Shown here: positions 24,432 to 33,362 of the stretch, in pieces
How the letters are laid out: every line of letters starts with the position of its first letter
Numbering within the stretch: the first letter of the stretch is position 1
Source of the DNA: Mesorhizobium sp. RMAD-H1
Lineage (GTDB): Bacteria; Pseudomonadota; Alphaproteobacteria; Rhizobiales; Rhizobiaceae
NCBI RefSeq assembly: GCF_014191375.1
Contig: NZ_JACHWN010000001.1
Span: 434,001-498,000, forward strand
Reading direction: 5' to 3'
DNA length: 64,000 nt
Notes under the pieces: model-generated
Databases searched by the model: none
What the model was told of the DNA's origin: nothing
Seen by the model: only the letters and a program-made list of their open reading frames with translations
Position numbers and translations under genes: made by a program

Positions 24432-24911
24432 TCAGCGGTCGATCCGCGTCGACAGGATGATCGACGACATGGTGCGTTCGACGCCTTCCAGCGCGCCGAT
24501 CTCGTCAAGCACTATGTCGAGTTCCCGGATGGATGGCGCCTCGACGATGACGATCATGTCGAAATTGCCGCTGACGGAATGCAGCGTCCTTACCGCTATC
24601 ATGCCACGCAATGCCGTCTCCACCTTCGGTGCCAGTTTCGGCAGCGCCGTCACCAGCACGTGCGCCTTGACCAGATTGCGCTCGTGTTCCGGCGCGAGCC
24701 GCACCGTATAGCCGGCGATGACGCCGCGACGCTCCAGCCTTTCGATGCGGCTTTGCACGGTCGTGCGCGATACGCCGAGCCTGCGGGCGAGCTCGGCGGT
24801 GGAGGCACGCGCGTTCTCGCGCAGGAGGGCTAATAGCTGATGATCGGCATCTGTCGTCATAATGCTGAATATATGCGGCATTTTGTAAGATCGATAGGGT
24901 AATATCGTCAT
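24432..24911 (-). CDS. Lrp/AsnC-family regulator
   Basis: Up to 159 residues. N-terminal HTH (STAELARRLGVSRTTVQSRIERLERRGVI) and C-terminal RAM/AsnC ligand-binding domain (about residues 85-159) with HSVSGNFDMIVIVEAPS. ATG 24911 has an AGGAG ribosome site eight bases upstream; the ATG at 24860 gives a more typical N-terminus but has no clear site. The gene is divergent from the lysine dehydrogenase-like gene, suggesting local control of amino acid catabolism in response to an amino acid. Confidence 0.9.
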   Translation of the reverse strand: MTILPYRSYKMPHIFSIMTTDADHQLLALLRENARASTAELARRLGVSRTTVQSRIERLERRGVIAGYTVRLAPEHERNLVKAHVLVTALPKLAPKVETALRGMIAVRTLHSVSGNFDMIVIVEAPSIRELDIVLDEIGALEGVERTMSSIILSTRIDR

Positions 24912-24980
24912 AACAGAGGCTCCTATCCGACGAGAAAATCGGCGAATCTTGTGTCATTGCTGAATTCGAAAGGGGCACAC

Positions 24981-26084
24981 ATGAAAGAGATCGTCGTCGT
25001 CGGGGCAGGAAAGATCGGGGCCACCATCGCCGACCTCCTGGGCAATACGGGGGATTATTCCGTTACCGTCATTGACCGCTCGCAGGGGCAGCTCGATGCG
25101 CTGGAGGCCGGCGCTGCTGTCGGGAAGCAGCGCGTCGATATCGAGGATGAAGGTGCGCTGAAGGCGGTTCTCTCCGGCAAGTTCGCCGTGTTGAGCGCGG
25201 CCCCCTTTCACCTGACGACGCGCATCGCGGAAGCCGCGGCCGCGTCCGGCGTGCATTATCTGGATTTGACCGAGGATGTGGCGAGCACCCGCCGGGTCAA
25301 GGAACTGGCAGCGAACGCCTCGACCGCCTTCATCCCGCAATGCGGCCTGGCGCCGGGCTTCATTTCCATCGTCGCCAACGATCTCGCCCGGCGCTTCGAC
25401 ACGCTCGACAGCGTCCGCATGCGGGTCGGCGCGCTGCCGCAATATCCCTCCAATGCGCTGAACTACAACCTGACCTGGAGCACGGACGGCGTCATCAACG
25501 AATATTGCGAGCCGTGCGAGGCGATCGTCGAGGGCGAGCTCACCGAGGTGCCGCCGCTCGAAGAGCGCGAGGAATTCTCGCTCGACGGCGTGACCTATGA
25601 GGCTTTCAACACATCAGGCGGGCTCGGCACGCTGTGCGAGACGCTTGCCGGCAAGGTGCGCACGCTCAATTACCGCACCATCCGCTATCCCGGCCATGCG
25701 GCGATCATGAAGGCGCTCCTGAACGATCTCGGTCTGCGTCACCGCCGCGAGGTGCTGAAGGACATTCTGGAGAATGCGCTGCCGGCCACGCTGCAGGACG
25801 TCGTCATCGTCTTCGTCACGGTCAGCGGCCGCAGGCAGGGCCGTCTCCTGCAGGAGACCTATGCCAACAAGGTCTATAGCCGCCGCATCGGCGGAGTGAC
25901 CCGCAGCGCCATCCAGATCACTACCGCTTCGGCGATCTGCGCCGTCCTCGACATGCTGGCCAATGGCGACCTGCCGCAGAAGGGCTTTATCAGGCAGGAG
26001 GACATCGCGCTCGACGCTTTCCTGGCAAACCGCTTCGGCATGGCTTACGCGCAGGCCGAGGTCGCGGGCAGGCTGGTGGCATAA
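24981..26084 (+). CDS. Saccharopine dehydrogenase-family enzyme, probable lysine 6-dehydrogenase
   Basis: A 367-residue NAD(P)-dependent dehydrogenase. The Rossmann start MKEIVVVGAGKIGATIADLL, the LSAAPFHLTTRIAEAAAASG segment and the CGLAPGF motif are typical of the saccharopine dehydrogenase/reductase fold. Length and pattern resemble lysine 6-dehydrogenases (about 370 residues, known from Agrobacterium and Geobacillus), which deaminate lysine at the epsilon carbon. ATG 24981 is chosen for its AAGGGG site. Neighbouring Lrp regulator, basic amino acid binding protein and LysE exporter fit a lysine role; the substrate is still inferred. Confidence 0.78.
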   Translation: MKEIVVVGAGKIGATIADLLGNTGDYSVTVIDRSQGQLDALEAGAAVGKQRVDIEDEGALKAVLSGKFAVLSAAPFHLTTRIAEAAAASGVHYLDLTEDVASTRRVKELAANASTAFIPQCGLAPGFISIVANDLARRFDTLDSVRMRVGALPQYPSNALNYNLTWSTDGVINEYCEPCEAIVEGELTEVPPLEEREEFSLDGVTYEAFNTSGGLGTLCETLAGKVRTLNYRTIRYPGHAAIMKALLNDLGLRHRREVLKDILENALPATLQDVVIVFVTVSGRRQGRLLQETYANKVYSRRIGGVTRSAIQITTASAICAVLDMLANGDLPQKGFIRQEDIALDAFLANRFGMAYAQAEVAGRLVA

Positions 26085-26197
26085 CGGTCCGGCGGCGTCC
26101 GAATCTGGGAGCCAGGCCGGAGAACGTGCAGGCTTTTCTCTTTCCCGTTTTTCGGTAATCTCCGGAAACAACAGAAGACAAACCAACAGAGGGAAAA

Positions 26198-26959
26198 ATG
26201 AAAAAGCTCAATATTCTGGCCGGCCTGGCCCTGGTGCTGCTGGCGGGCGCCGCTCAGGCAAAGGATTGGACCGAAATCCGGATCGCCACGGAAGGCGCCT
26301 ATCCTCCGTTCAATTTCGTCGCCGCCGATGGGTCTCTTCAGGGCCTCGACGTGGATATCGCCAACGCGCTCTGCGAGGAGGTGAAGGCGAAATGCACGAT
26401 CGTCGCGCAGGATTGGGACGGGATCATCCCCGGCCTTCTGGCCGATAAATATGATGCCGTGGTCGCCTCCATGACCATCACGGAGGAGCGCAAGAAACAG
26501 GTCGCCTTCACCGACAAATACTATTCCACGCCCTTGTCCGTGATCTTGCCCAAGGACAGCCCGATCGGCAACACCGATCCCGTTTCGTTCAACGGCAAGA
26601 CCATCGGCGCGCAGGGCGGCACGACGCAGGCGGATTACTCGGAAGACGTCTATGGCAAGGCAGGCGCCGAGGTGAAGCTGTACCCGACCGCCGACGAAGC
26701 CAATGCCGATCTTGTAAACGGTCGTCTGGATGCGGTCGTCTCCGACAAGTTTCCCGCCGCCGAGTGGATCAAGAAGAACGGCAGTGAATGCTGCAAGATG
26801 CTCGGCGATATCCCCGGCACGCAGTCCGAAACGGGCATTGCGGTGCGCCAGGGCGACAACGACCTGCGCGAAAAGCTCAATGCGGCCATCACTGCGATCC
26901 GTGCCAACGGCACCTATGACAAGATCGTCGGGAAATATTTCGATTTCGACATCTATTGA
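26198..26959 (+). CDS. Amino acid ABC transporter periplasmic binding protein (basic amino acid type)
   Basis: A 253-residue secreted protein with a signal peptide (LAGLALVLLAGAAQA) and a family 3 solute-binding fold: IRIATEGAYPPFNF, then GLDVDIANALCEEV, DWDGIIPGLLADKYD and MTITEERKKQVAFTD. The pattern is that of lysine/arginine/ornithine binding proteins. Two adjacent Cys (SECCKML) may be a family disulfide. No permease or ATPase gene lies beside it, so it must use a transporter encoded elsewhere. An intrinsic hairpin follows the gene. Confidence 0.9.
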   Translation: MKKLNILAGLALVLLAGAAQAKDWTEIRIATEGAYPPFNFVAADGSLQGLDVDIANALCEEVKAKCTIVAQDWDGIIPGLLADKYDAVVASMTITEERKKQVAFTDKYYSTPLSVILPKDSPIGNTDPVSFNGKTIGAQGGTTQADYSEDVYGKAGAEVKLYPTADEANADLVNGRLDAVVSDKFPAAEWIKKNGSECCKMLGDIPGTQSETGIAVRQGDNDLREKLNAAITAIRANGTYDKIVGKYFDFDIY

Positions 26960-26980
26960 GCGTCAGCTTGAGATATAAAA

Positions 26981-27005
26981 ACGCGCCGCATCTCCTGCGG
27001 CGCGT
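26981..27005. terminator. Hairpin after the binding-protein gene
   Basis: A perfect 10-bp GC-rich stem (ACGCGCCGCA / TGCGGCGCGT) with a 5-base loop lies 21 bases after the stop. It is preceded by AAAA and followed by TATTG, so it can act in either direction, weakly. Confidence 0.7.
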
Positions 27006-27050
27006 TATTGATTCCAGAAATCGCTTCTGGCTTGTGGCGGGCAGGTTTCC

Positions 27051-28295
27051 ATGCGTTTCGACACCATCATTCTCGGGGCGGGCATCATCGGCGTTTCCAC
27101 CGCCGTGCACCTGCAGGCGCGCGGGCGCTCCGTCTGCCTTGTCGACAGGAGCGAGCCCGGAGAGGGCACGAGCTTCGGCAATGCCGGGCTGATCGAGCGG
27201 TCGAGCGTCATTCCCTATTCCTTCCCGCGCAGACTGTCCGAAGTGGCGAAATACGCGCTGAACCGCTCGCCGGCCATGCGCTACGATCCGCTCTATCTTC
27301 CCAGGATCGCGCCCTGGCTGTTCCGCTATTGGCGCGAATCCTCGCCGGAGCGTCTGGCCATCGCGGCGAAGAACATGCTGCCGCTGGTGGAGGTGAGCGT
27401 CACCGAGCATGATTTTCTCGTGGAGCAGGCGGGCTGCGCCGATCTGATCCGGGCGCGCGGCTGGGTCGAGACCTACCGCACGCAACCCGCTTTCGAAAAG
27501 GCGGTGTCCGAACTGAAGGAAATCGAGCCCTACGGCCTTCGTTTCGAGGTGCTGGACAGGGCGAACTTCCACAAGCTGGAGCCGGCTTTGGGCGAAGCCG
27601 TTCTGGGCGGTATCCACTGGCTTGACCCGAAGACGGTCACCGATCCGGCTGCTCTTGTGAAGGCCTATGCCGGGCTTTTCCAGGCGAGGGGAGGCAGCTT
27701 CGTCAAGGGCGACGCGGCCACGCTCGGGCACGATCAGGGCCTTTGGACGGTGGAGACGACGGAGGGCCCGGCTTCGGCTAAGGAGGTGGTCGTGGCGCTC
27801 GGACCGCAATCCTCCCTCATCTTCCAGAGGCTCGGCTATCGCATACCGCTCGCCATCAAGCGCGGCCATCACATGCATTATGCGGTGCAGGACGGCGTCC
27901 GGCTTGGCCATTCGCTGGTCGATGCGGCGGCGGGCTATGTGCTTTCGCCGATGCGGCGCGGCATAAGGCTGACGACCGGCATCGAGTTCGCCCCGCCGAC
28001 GGCCCCGGCCAACACCATCCAGCTCGACAGGGCGGAGCGCTTCGCGCGGCAGATCCTGCCGCTCGGCAGGAGGCTGGATGAGAAGCCCTGGCTGGGGCTT
28101 CGTCCCTGCCTGTCCGACATGCGACCCGTCATCGGCGCCGCACCGCGGCATGAGGGCCTCTGGTTCAATTTCGGTCATGCTCATCATGGGCTGACCCTCG
28201 GCCCCGCCTCGGGACGGCTGCTGTCAGAGCTGATGACGGGCGAAAAGCCCTTCGTCGATCCTGCGCCTTATTCGGCGGCGCGCTTCGGCCCTTAA
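27051..28295 (+). CDS. FAD-dependent oxidoreductase, DadA-like
   Basis: A 414-residue flavoenzyme of the DAO superfamily. The FAD-binding GAGIIGVSTAVHLQARG near the N-terminus, the GTSFGNAGLI segment and the C-terminal GLRPCLSDMRPVIGAAPRH, FNFGHAHHGLTLGPASGR are those of small-subunit D-amino acid dehydrogenases. It would oxidise a D-amino acid or related amine with transfer of electrons to the respiratory chain. Its neighbours suggest a link to basic amino acid use, but the substrate is unproven. Confidence 0.88.
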   Translation: MRFDTIILGAGIIGVSTAVHLQARGRSVCLVDRSEPGEGTSFGNAGLIERSSVIPYSFPRRLSEVAKYALNRSPAMRYDPLYLPRIAPWLFRYWRESSPERLAIAAKNMLPLVEVSVTEHDFLVEQAGCADLIRARGWVETYRTQPAFEKAVSELKEIEPYGLRFEVLDRANFHKLEPALGEAVLGGIHWLDPKTVTDPAALVKAYAGLFQARGGSFVKGDAATLGHDQGLWTVETTEGPASAKEVVVALGPQSSLIFQRLGYRIPLAIKRGHHMHYAVQDGVRLGHSLVDAAAGYVLSPMRRGIRLTTGIEFAPPTAPANTIQLDRAERFARQILPLGRRLDEKPWLGLRPCLSDMRPVIGAAPRHEGLWFNFGHAHHGLTLGPASGRLLSELMTGEKPFVDPAPYSAARFGP

Positions 28296-28331
28296 GCGGT
28301 TGCGGGTAACTGAGATGTCGAGTCAGCTTAT

Positions 28332-28349
28332 CTCCCCCGCAAGGGGGAG
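28332..28349. terminator. CTCCCCC/GGGGGAG hairpin
   Basis: A 7-bp stem with a GCAA loop in the gap between the DadA-like and LysE-family genes, 37 bases after the DadA-like stop. This C-run/G-run hairpin type is common between rhizobial genes. No T-run, so the termination role is uncertain. Confidence 0.45.
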
Positions 28350-28436
28350 TTAAGCCGTGATCGACATTGCCATTTCACCCACCTTGTGCCTCTTCGCCCG
28401 CGTGCGTATTGTCCTTGCCCGAGGGGAGAGCCGTCC

Positions 28437-29048
28437 ATGAGCATCGAATTTCTGCTGACGTCGCTGATCATCGTCGTGTCGCCGGGAACGGGGGTCCTCT
28501 ACACGCTGGCCGCCGGTCTTTCGCGGGGTGCGCGGGCGAGCATCGTCGCTGCCTTCGGATGCACGCTCGGCATTATCCCGCATATGGCGGCGGCGATCAC
28601 CGGTCTGGCGGCGCTGCTGCACACCAGCGCCGTCGCCTTCCAGACGCTGAAATATGTGGGCGTCGCCTATCTCCTCTATATGGCGTGGAAGACGCTCCAG
28701 GAGCATGGCACCCTGAAGGTCGAGAAGGACATGGCGCCCCGCTCGACGGCAAAGGTCATCGTCAACGCCATTCTCGTCAACGTGCTCAATCCCAAGCTCT
28801 CGATCTTCTTCTTCGCCTTCCTGCCGCAGTTCGTGCGCGCCGATGAACCGCATCCTTTCTCGCAGATGCTCGAGCTCAGCCTCGTCTTCATGGCGCTGAC
28901 ATTTGTCGTCTTTGTCGGCTATGGCGTGTTCGCGGCGCTTGTCCGCAGCCATGTCATCTCGCGCCCGCGCGTACTCGCCTGGATGCGGCGCACCTTCGCC
29001 GCCGCCTTCGTCGCGCTCGGCGCAAAGCTCGCCTTCGCCGATCGGTAA
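28437..29048 (+). CDS. LysE/RhtB family amino acid exporter
   Basis: A 203-residue membrane protein with about six helices. It begins MSIEFLLTSLIIVVSPGTGVLYT, has the GARASIVAAFGCTLG loop and the conserved LNPKLSIFFFAFLPQF, all typical of the LysE translocator family. It would export lysine, threonine, homoserine or a related amino acid. ATG 28437 has a GAGGGGAGAG ribosome site. Position next to lysine-type catabolic genes hints at protection from excess intracellular amino acid. Confidence 0.92.
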   Translation: MSIEFLLTSLIIVVSPGTGVLYTLAAGLSRGARASIVAAFGCTLGIIPHMAAAITGLAALLHTSAVAFQTLKYVGVAYLLYMAWKTLQEHGTLKVEKDMAPRSTAKVIVNAILVNVLNPKLSIFFFAFLPQFVRADEPHPFSQMLELSLVFMALTFVVFVGYGVFAALVRSHVISRPRVLAWMRRTFAAAFVALGAKLAFADR

Positions 29049-29181
29049 GGAAGGGCGCACGAAAAATTTCCGTGAACGGGTCGCATCTCTCGCGATGCGC
29101 GCTAAAGTGCGCGCCGTTGAATCCTTCCTTGGAAGCTCTCGGCTTTCAACCCATCCTGAAGCCTAAGACTGGACTTTATTC

Positions 29182-30225
29182 GTGAAACTGAAACCGCTTG
29201 GCCGTACCGGCATCAATGTCACCGAAATCTGCCTGGGCACCATGACCTGGGGCGTGCAGAACACCGAAGCCGAAGCGCGTGCGCAGCTCGATTACGCCAC
29301 CGACGCCGGCGTCAATTTCATCGATACGGCGGAGGGCTACGCCATTCCGATGAGCGCGGAAAGCTACGGCAAGACCGAGACCTATATCGGCAGTTGGCTC
29401 AGGACGTCAGGCAAGCGCGACAAGCTCGTGCTCGCCACCAAGATCGCTGGCGGTGGCGGCCAGGACTGGATCCGCGGCGGCAGCGCGCCGGGCCGGGAGA
29501 CGGTCCGCGCGGCTGTCGAGGGCAGCCTGAAGCGCCTGCAGACCGACTATATCGATCTCTACCAGATCCACTGGCCGGCGCGCCCGCATTATCATTTCGG
29601 CCGCTCCTGGACCTATGATCCGACGGGTACCGACGGAGCGGCGGTTCGCGCCCATATGCATGAGGTGCTCGAAAGCCTCGATGCACTGGTGAAGGAAGGC
29701 AAGATCCGCCATGTCGGCCTCTCCAACGAGACCGCATGGGGCACGATGCAGTGGCTGCGCCTTGCCGAGGAGAGAAGCCTGCCGCGCGTCGCCTCGATCC
29801 AGAATGAATACGGCTTGCTGCAGCGCCATTTCGATCTCGACATGGCGGAGCTGAGCCACCATGAAGGGATCGGGCTGCTTGCCTATTCCACATTGGCTGC
29901 AGGCGTGCTTACCGGCAAATATCTGGGTGGAGAAACGCCGGCGGGCTCGCGCGGCGAGGTCGTGAAGGACGGCTTCTGGCGCAGGAACAAGCATTCCGAG
30001 CCGGTGGTGCGGATCTATGTCGATCTCGCCCGGAGATACGGCATCACGCCGGCCGAGCTCGGCATCGCCTTCAGCCTGTCGCGTCCTTTCCTCACTTCCG
30101 TGATTATCGGCGCCACCACGATGGAGCAGTTGAAGGCGGATATCGGCGCGGCCGGGATCAAGCTCCCGGCGGAGCTGCTGGCAGAGATCGAGGCGATCCA
30201 CCGCATGCATCCGCGTCCGCTCTGA
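29182..30225 (+). CDS. Aldo/keto reductase, Tas-like
   Basis: A 347-residue NADPH-dependent reductase. It aligns along its length with E. coli Tas in my reading: CLGTMTWGVQNTEAEARAQL, DTAEGYAIPM (catalytic Asp), LATKIAGGGG (Lys), QIHWPARPHYHFG (His), SNETAWGTMQWL and IIGATTMEQLKADI. The physiological substrate is unknown. The start codon is GTG at 29182. No clear promoter was found in the preceding 130 bases. Confidence 0.92.
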   Translation: MKLKPLGRTGINVTEICLGTMTWGVQNTEAEARAQLDYATDAGVNFIDTAEGYAIPMSAESYGKTETYIGSWLRTSGKRDKLVLATKIAGGGGQDWIRGGSAPGRETVRAAVEGSLKRLQTDYIDLYQIHWPARPHYHFGRSWTYDPTGTDGAAVRAHMHEVLESLDALVKEGKIRHVGLSNETAWGTMQWLRLAEERSLPRVASIQNEYGLLQRHFDLDMAELSHHEGIGLLAYSTLAAGVLTGKYLGGETPAGSRGEVVKDGFWRRNKHSEPVVRIYVDLARRYGITPAELGIAFSLSRPFLTSVIIGATTMEQLKADIGAAGIKLPAELLAEIEAIHRMHPRPL

Positions 30226-30284
30226 GTTTCGGGCCCGCGTCCTCCGGCGTCCTCGCCCAGTCCGGCGTTTCTTTTCGGGACCAA

Positions 30285-30309
30285 GGAACGCTTTGCCGGG
30301 AGAGGCGTT
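30285..30309 (+). promoter_or_regulatory. EcfG/RpoE2-type promoter of the DUF892 gene
   Basis: GGAAC (30285-30289), a 16-base spacer, CGTT (30306-30309): an exact match to the general stress sigma consensus. The gene starts 41 bases downstream. Confidence 0.88.
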
Positions 30310-30349
30310 ACACCCGCGCAATGCGGCAGCCGTTCAAGGAGGATGCACA

Positions 30350-30847
30350 ATGGCTGAGAAGGCACTCGACAAACTGTTCTACGAGACATTGAAGGATATC
30401 TATTACGCCGAGAGAAAGATCGTGAAGGCGCTGCCGAAGATGGCGCGCGGCGCGTCGTCCCCTGAGCTCAAGCAGGCTTTTGAAAAGCACCGCGATCAGT
30501 CGGAGGAGCATATCGCGCGCCTGCAGCAGGTTTTCGAGATCCTCGGCAAGCGTGCCGCCGGCAAGACCTGTGAAGCGATCGACGGCATCATCGCCGAGGG
30601 CGAGGACGTCATGGAGGAGTTCAAGGGCCAGCCCGCGCTCGATGCGGGCCTGATTGCTGCGGCTCAGGCGGTCGAGCACTATGAGATCACCCGCTACGGC
30701 ACGCTGAAGCGCTGGGCGGAACTGCTCGGCATGAAGGACGCGGCGAAGCTTCTCGACCAGACGCTGAGCGAGGAGATCGCCACCGACGAGTCGCTGACCA
30801 AGCTGGCCGACCAGGATGCAAATCAGCACGCCAGGCAGGCAGCTTAA
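30350..30847 (+). CDS. Ferritin-like DUF892 (YciE/YciF) protein
   Basis: A 165-residue all-helical protein of the DUF892 family. The DIYYAERKIVKALPKMARGA start, the HRDQSEEHIARLQQVFEILG helix and the AVEHYEITRYGTL helix carry the E/H residues of a ferritin-like di-iron site. YciE/YciF-type proteins are stress-induced in many bacteria; the enzymatic role is not settled. ATG 30350 has an AAGGAGG site. The perfect EcfG promoter makes it a direct general-stress gene, and a GAAA-loop terminator follows. Confidence 0.93.
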   Translation: MAEKALDKLFYETLKDIYYAERKIVKALPKMARGASSPELKQAFEKHRDQSEEHIARLQQVFEILGKRAAGKTCEAIDGIIAEGEDVMEEFKGQPALDAGLIAAAQAVEHYEITRYGTLKRWAELLGMKDAAKLLDQTLSEEIATDESLTKLADQDANQHARQAA

Positions 30848-30871
30848 AGCCTGGGTGCAGGACGAGCGGAA

Positions 30872-30901
30872 AAGCCGGCTCTCAGAAATGAGGGCCGGTT
30901 T
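30872..30901. terminator. GAAA-tetraloop terminator after DUF892 gene
   Basis: A 13-bp stem including two G-U pairs, capped by a GAAA tetraloop and flanked by AAAA on the left and TTT on the right. It sits between convergent genes and may serve both strands. Confidence 0.75.
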
Positions 30902-30930
30902 CCGTTTGCAACCCGCCCGGACGAAAGCCA

Positions 30931-32103
30931 TTATCCCGCTTTCAGCACCACCTTGGTCCATTCATTCGGCTTGTTGCGGAAATTTCCGTAGCCCTCGGGC
31001 GCCCGTTCGAGCGGCAGCCGGTGGCTGATGAGGAAAGTGGTGTCGATCTGCCCTTCGCCGATCCGCCGCAACAGGTCTCCGGTATAGCGCTGCACATGGG
31101 TCTGGCCGGTCCTGATCTGCAGGCCTTTTTCCATCACCGCGCCGATCGGGAACTTGTCGAGGAAGCCGCCATAGACGCCGGGGATGGAGAGACGCCCGCC
31201 CTTGCGGCAGGCGATGATGGCCTGCCGCAGCGCATGGCCCCGGTCCATGCCGGGGATGAGCTTCTGCTTGACCGTCTCGACCATGTTGTAGAAGGCAAAG
31301 CCGTGGGATTCGAGGCCGACCGCGTCGATCACCGCATCCGGGCCGATGCCGCCGGTCATTTCCATCAATGCGTCGAGGACATCCGTCTCGTGGAAGTCGA
31401 TGACATCGGCGCCGAGCCCGCGCGCAAGCTCCAGCCGGTGCGGATAATGGTCTATGCCGATCACCCGCTCCGCGCCCATGATGAGCGCGCTCTGGATGGC
31501 GAAGAGCCCGACAGGCCCGCAGCCCCAGACGGCGATCGTGTCGCCTTCCTCGATCGCGGCGTTCTCCGCCGCCATCCAGCCGGTCGGCAGGATATCGGAG
31601 AGGAACAGGACCTCGTCGTCCTCCATGCCGCCGGGAATGACGATCGGCCCGACATCGGAGAAGGGCACGCGCACATATTCCGCCTGGCCGCCGGCATAGC
31701 CGCCGGTCATATGCGAATAGCCGAAGATGCCGGTCATGGCGTGACCGTAGATCTTTTCGGAAATGTCCTGCTTGGCGACCGGATTGGAATTGTCGCAGGC
31801 GGAATAGAGCTGCTTCCGGCAGAAATAGCACCCCCCGCATGAGATGGTGAACGGCACCACGACGCGTTGGCCCTTCTTCAGCGTGCTCTTGGGGCCGATT
31901 TCCACCACTTCGCCCATGAATTCATGGCCGAGTATGTCGCCCGGCATCAGCGTCGGGATCACCCCGTCATAAAGATGAAGGTCCGAGCCGCAGATGGCTG
32001 TGGAGGTGACCCGGATAATGGCGTCGCGCGGATTGACGATCTCCGGGTCGGGAACCGTTTCGACCCGCACGTCATGCGTTCCGTGCCAGGTAAGTGCGCG
32101 CAT
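30931..32103 (-). CDS. Zinc-dependent alcohol dehydrogenase
   Basis: A 390-residue medium-chain dehydrogenase. Catalytic zinc residues are in [10 protein letters not shown] and [12 protein letters not shown]; the structural zinc is bound by the four Cys of [15 protein letters not shown]. The Rossmann motif reads [19 protein letters not shown]. Members of this subgroup resemble glutathione-dependent formaldehyde dehydrogenase and are common in Rhizobiales stress clusters; the substrate is unknown. It follows the SRPBCC gene by 13 bases and is probably driven by the EcfG-like promoter upstream of that gene. Confidence 0.9.
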   Translation of the reverse strand: MRALTWHGTHDVRVETVPDPEIVNPRDAIIRVTSTAICGSDLHLYDGVIPTLMPGDILGHEFMGEVVEIGPKSTLKKGQRVVVPFTISCGGCYFCRKQLYSACDNSNPVAKQDISEKIYGHAMTGIFGYSHMTGGYAGGQAEYVRVPFSDVGPIVIPGGMEDDEVLFLSDILPTGWMAAENAAIEEGDTIAVWGCGPVGLFAIQSALIMGAERVIGIDHYPHRLELARGLGADVIDFHETDVLDALMEMTGGIGPDAVIDAVGLESHGFAFYNMVETVKQKLIPGMDRGHALRQAIIACRKGGRLSIPGVYGGFLDKFPIGAVMEKGLQIRTGQTHVQRYTGDLLRRIGEGQIDTTFLISHRLPLERAPEGYGNFRNKPNEWTKVVLKAG

Positions 32104-32116
32104 CAGAACATCTCCT

Positions 32117-32785
32117 TCAGGCGGGTTCGGGACGCGATTGCGATTTCGCGATCTCGTCGGTTTCCATCAGCATCTTGAAGCGCTTGAGCTCGTGCCGCCC
32201 CTGGATGCCGGGTTCGCGCTGGAACAGCTTGGCGACAAGCCGTCCGAGTTCGCCGGCGGGCGGCTTGTAGGCGACGATTGCCTCCACTTGTGTGCCGCGC
32301 CCGCCCGGCGCGTCGCGGAAGGCGACCCGCCCTTCGGTCTCGATGTCGGAGCCCGGAACGGAGCGCCAGGCGATCAGCTCGTTCTCGCGGTCCTCCACCA
32401 CTTCCGTTTCCACATCCACCGTTCGTCCGCCGGGGGCGGCGATCGTCCATACCGCCCGGTTCTCGCCGGTCGGCTGCACCTGCTCGATATTTTCCATGAA
32501 GCGCGGCAGGTTCTGGAAATCGCGCCAGTATGCATAGAGCTCCGCGCGCGGACGGGCGATGGTGACGGTGCGGCCGACCACCGCATAATCGCCGAAGCGG
32601 CCCCGGCGCCTTGCCGTCCGGCCCGGCGCACTGTCGGGCGGATGGCGCTCGCGCCGGCGCGTGCTCATCAGCCCCAGGGCGATGCCGGTGGCCAGCGCCA
32701 CCCCGAATACGAGAAGGGAATAGTTCTGCGTGCGCGGATCGTGGACGATGCGCGAGATGTGGTCGTCCCAGCGGTGATGGCTCAT
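32117..32785 (-). CDS. SRPBCC (START-like) membrane-anchored protein
   Basis: About 222 residues. One TM segment near the N-terminus ([19 protein letters not shown]) and an Arg-rich linker precede a C-terminal START/SRPBCC fold: [33 protein letters not shown] and [20 protein letters not shown] 32785 has an AAGGAG site nine bases upstream; ATG 32848 with GAGG is a longer alternative. It forms a two-gene unit with the downstream ADH gene. The ligand is unknown. Confidence 0.85.
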   Translation of the reverse strand: MSHHRWDDHISRIVHDPRTQNYSLLVFGVALATGIALGLMSTRRRERHPPDSAPGRTARRRGRFGDYAVVGRTVTIARPRAELYAYWRDFQNLPRFMENIEQVQPTGENRAVWTIAAPGGRTVDVETEVVEDRENELIAWRSVPGSDIETEGRVAFRDAPGGRGTQVEAIVAYKPPAGELGRLVAKLFQREPGIQGRHELKRFKMLMETDEIAKSQSRPEPA

Positions 32786-32868
32786 TGCGATTGGCTCCTT
32801 GGGCGATTGGCTCCCTGGCCGGCTGACTTCTTTGGCCGCGATGCTCATGACTGCCTCGTGCGGGGGAT

Positions 32869-32894
32869 AACTGAGCATGGATGGCCGTTGTTCC
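32869..32894 (-). promoter_or_regulatory. EcfG-type promoter of the SRPBCC-ADH unit
   Basis: On the minus strand GGAAC (32894-32890) is followed 19 bases later by TT (32870-32869) within AGTTAT. It fits GGAAC-N18/19-TT but lacks the C of cGTT. Confidence 0.6.
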
Positions 32895-32940
32895 TGGCTT
32901 CCGGCAAAAATCTGCCTGGCTGAACTGAAGCGCCGGCGGG

Positions 32941-32965
32941 GGAACCAAATGCAGCCGGAAAAGTT
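32941..32965 (+). promoter_or_regulatory. EcfG-type promoter of the 115-residue gene
   Basis: GGAAC (32941-32945), an 18-base spacer, TT (32964-32965) within AGTTG. It starts 47 bases after the divergent promoter at 32869-32894, forming another back-to-back pair. Confidence 0.55.
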
Positions 32966-32993
32966 GAAGCAACGCGAGATGAGAGAGGCGACG

Positions 32994-33341
32994 ATGCAGG
33001 ATTTCGAGATCAGGATTGTTCCGGCAACCGGCGGCCCGGACGCGCATATCGAGGGCTACACCGTCGAGTTTTACGAGGAGGGCGGAGCCTGCGTGGCCGT
33101 CATGCTGCACGATCTGTTCGGCACCGATTTCCATTCAGGCAATCTGACGGAAAGGACGGATGTTCTCATCGACAGGGCTAAGGCGCTGATGCGCGAAGTG
33201 CTGGAGGCAACGGGCGAGCAGGCTTCAAGGGAGCCGGAGCAGCCGGAAGGCCCGCCGATTTCCTCAAGCCAGTCCGAGCCGGAACTCGATGACGCGCCTA
33301 CCGTCCGGGTGAAGGGGGAGGGGATGATCCGTCCCGGCTGA
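32994..33341 (+). CDS. Hypothetical 115-residue protein
   Basis: An acidic soluble protein. The first 70 residues (MQDFEIRIVPATGGPDAHIE...VEFYEEGGACVAVMLHD) look like a small folded domain; the rest is a Glu/Pro/Ser-rich disordered tail. No family is recognised. ATG 32994 has GAGAGAGG upstream; in-frame ATG codons at 32949 and 32979 would overlap the likely promoter. Placement in a stress cluster suggests, but does not prove, a stress role. Confidence 0.6.
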   Translation: MQDFEIRIVPATGGPDAHIEGYTVEFYEEGGACVAVMLHDLFGTDFHSGNLTERTDVLIDRAKALMREVLEATGEQASREPEQPEGPPISSSQSEPELDDAPTVRVKGEGMIRPG

Positions 33342-33362
33342 CCACAGGCGGACCGAATGGTT

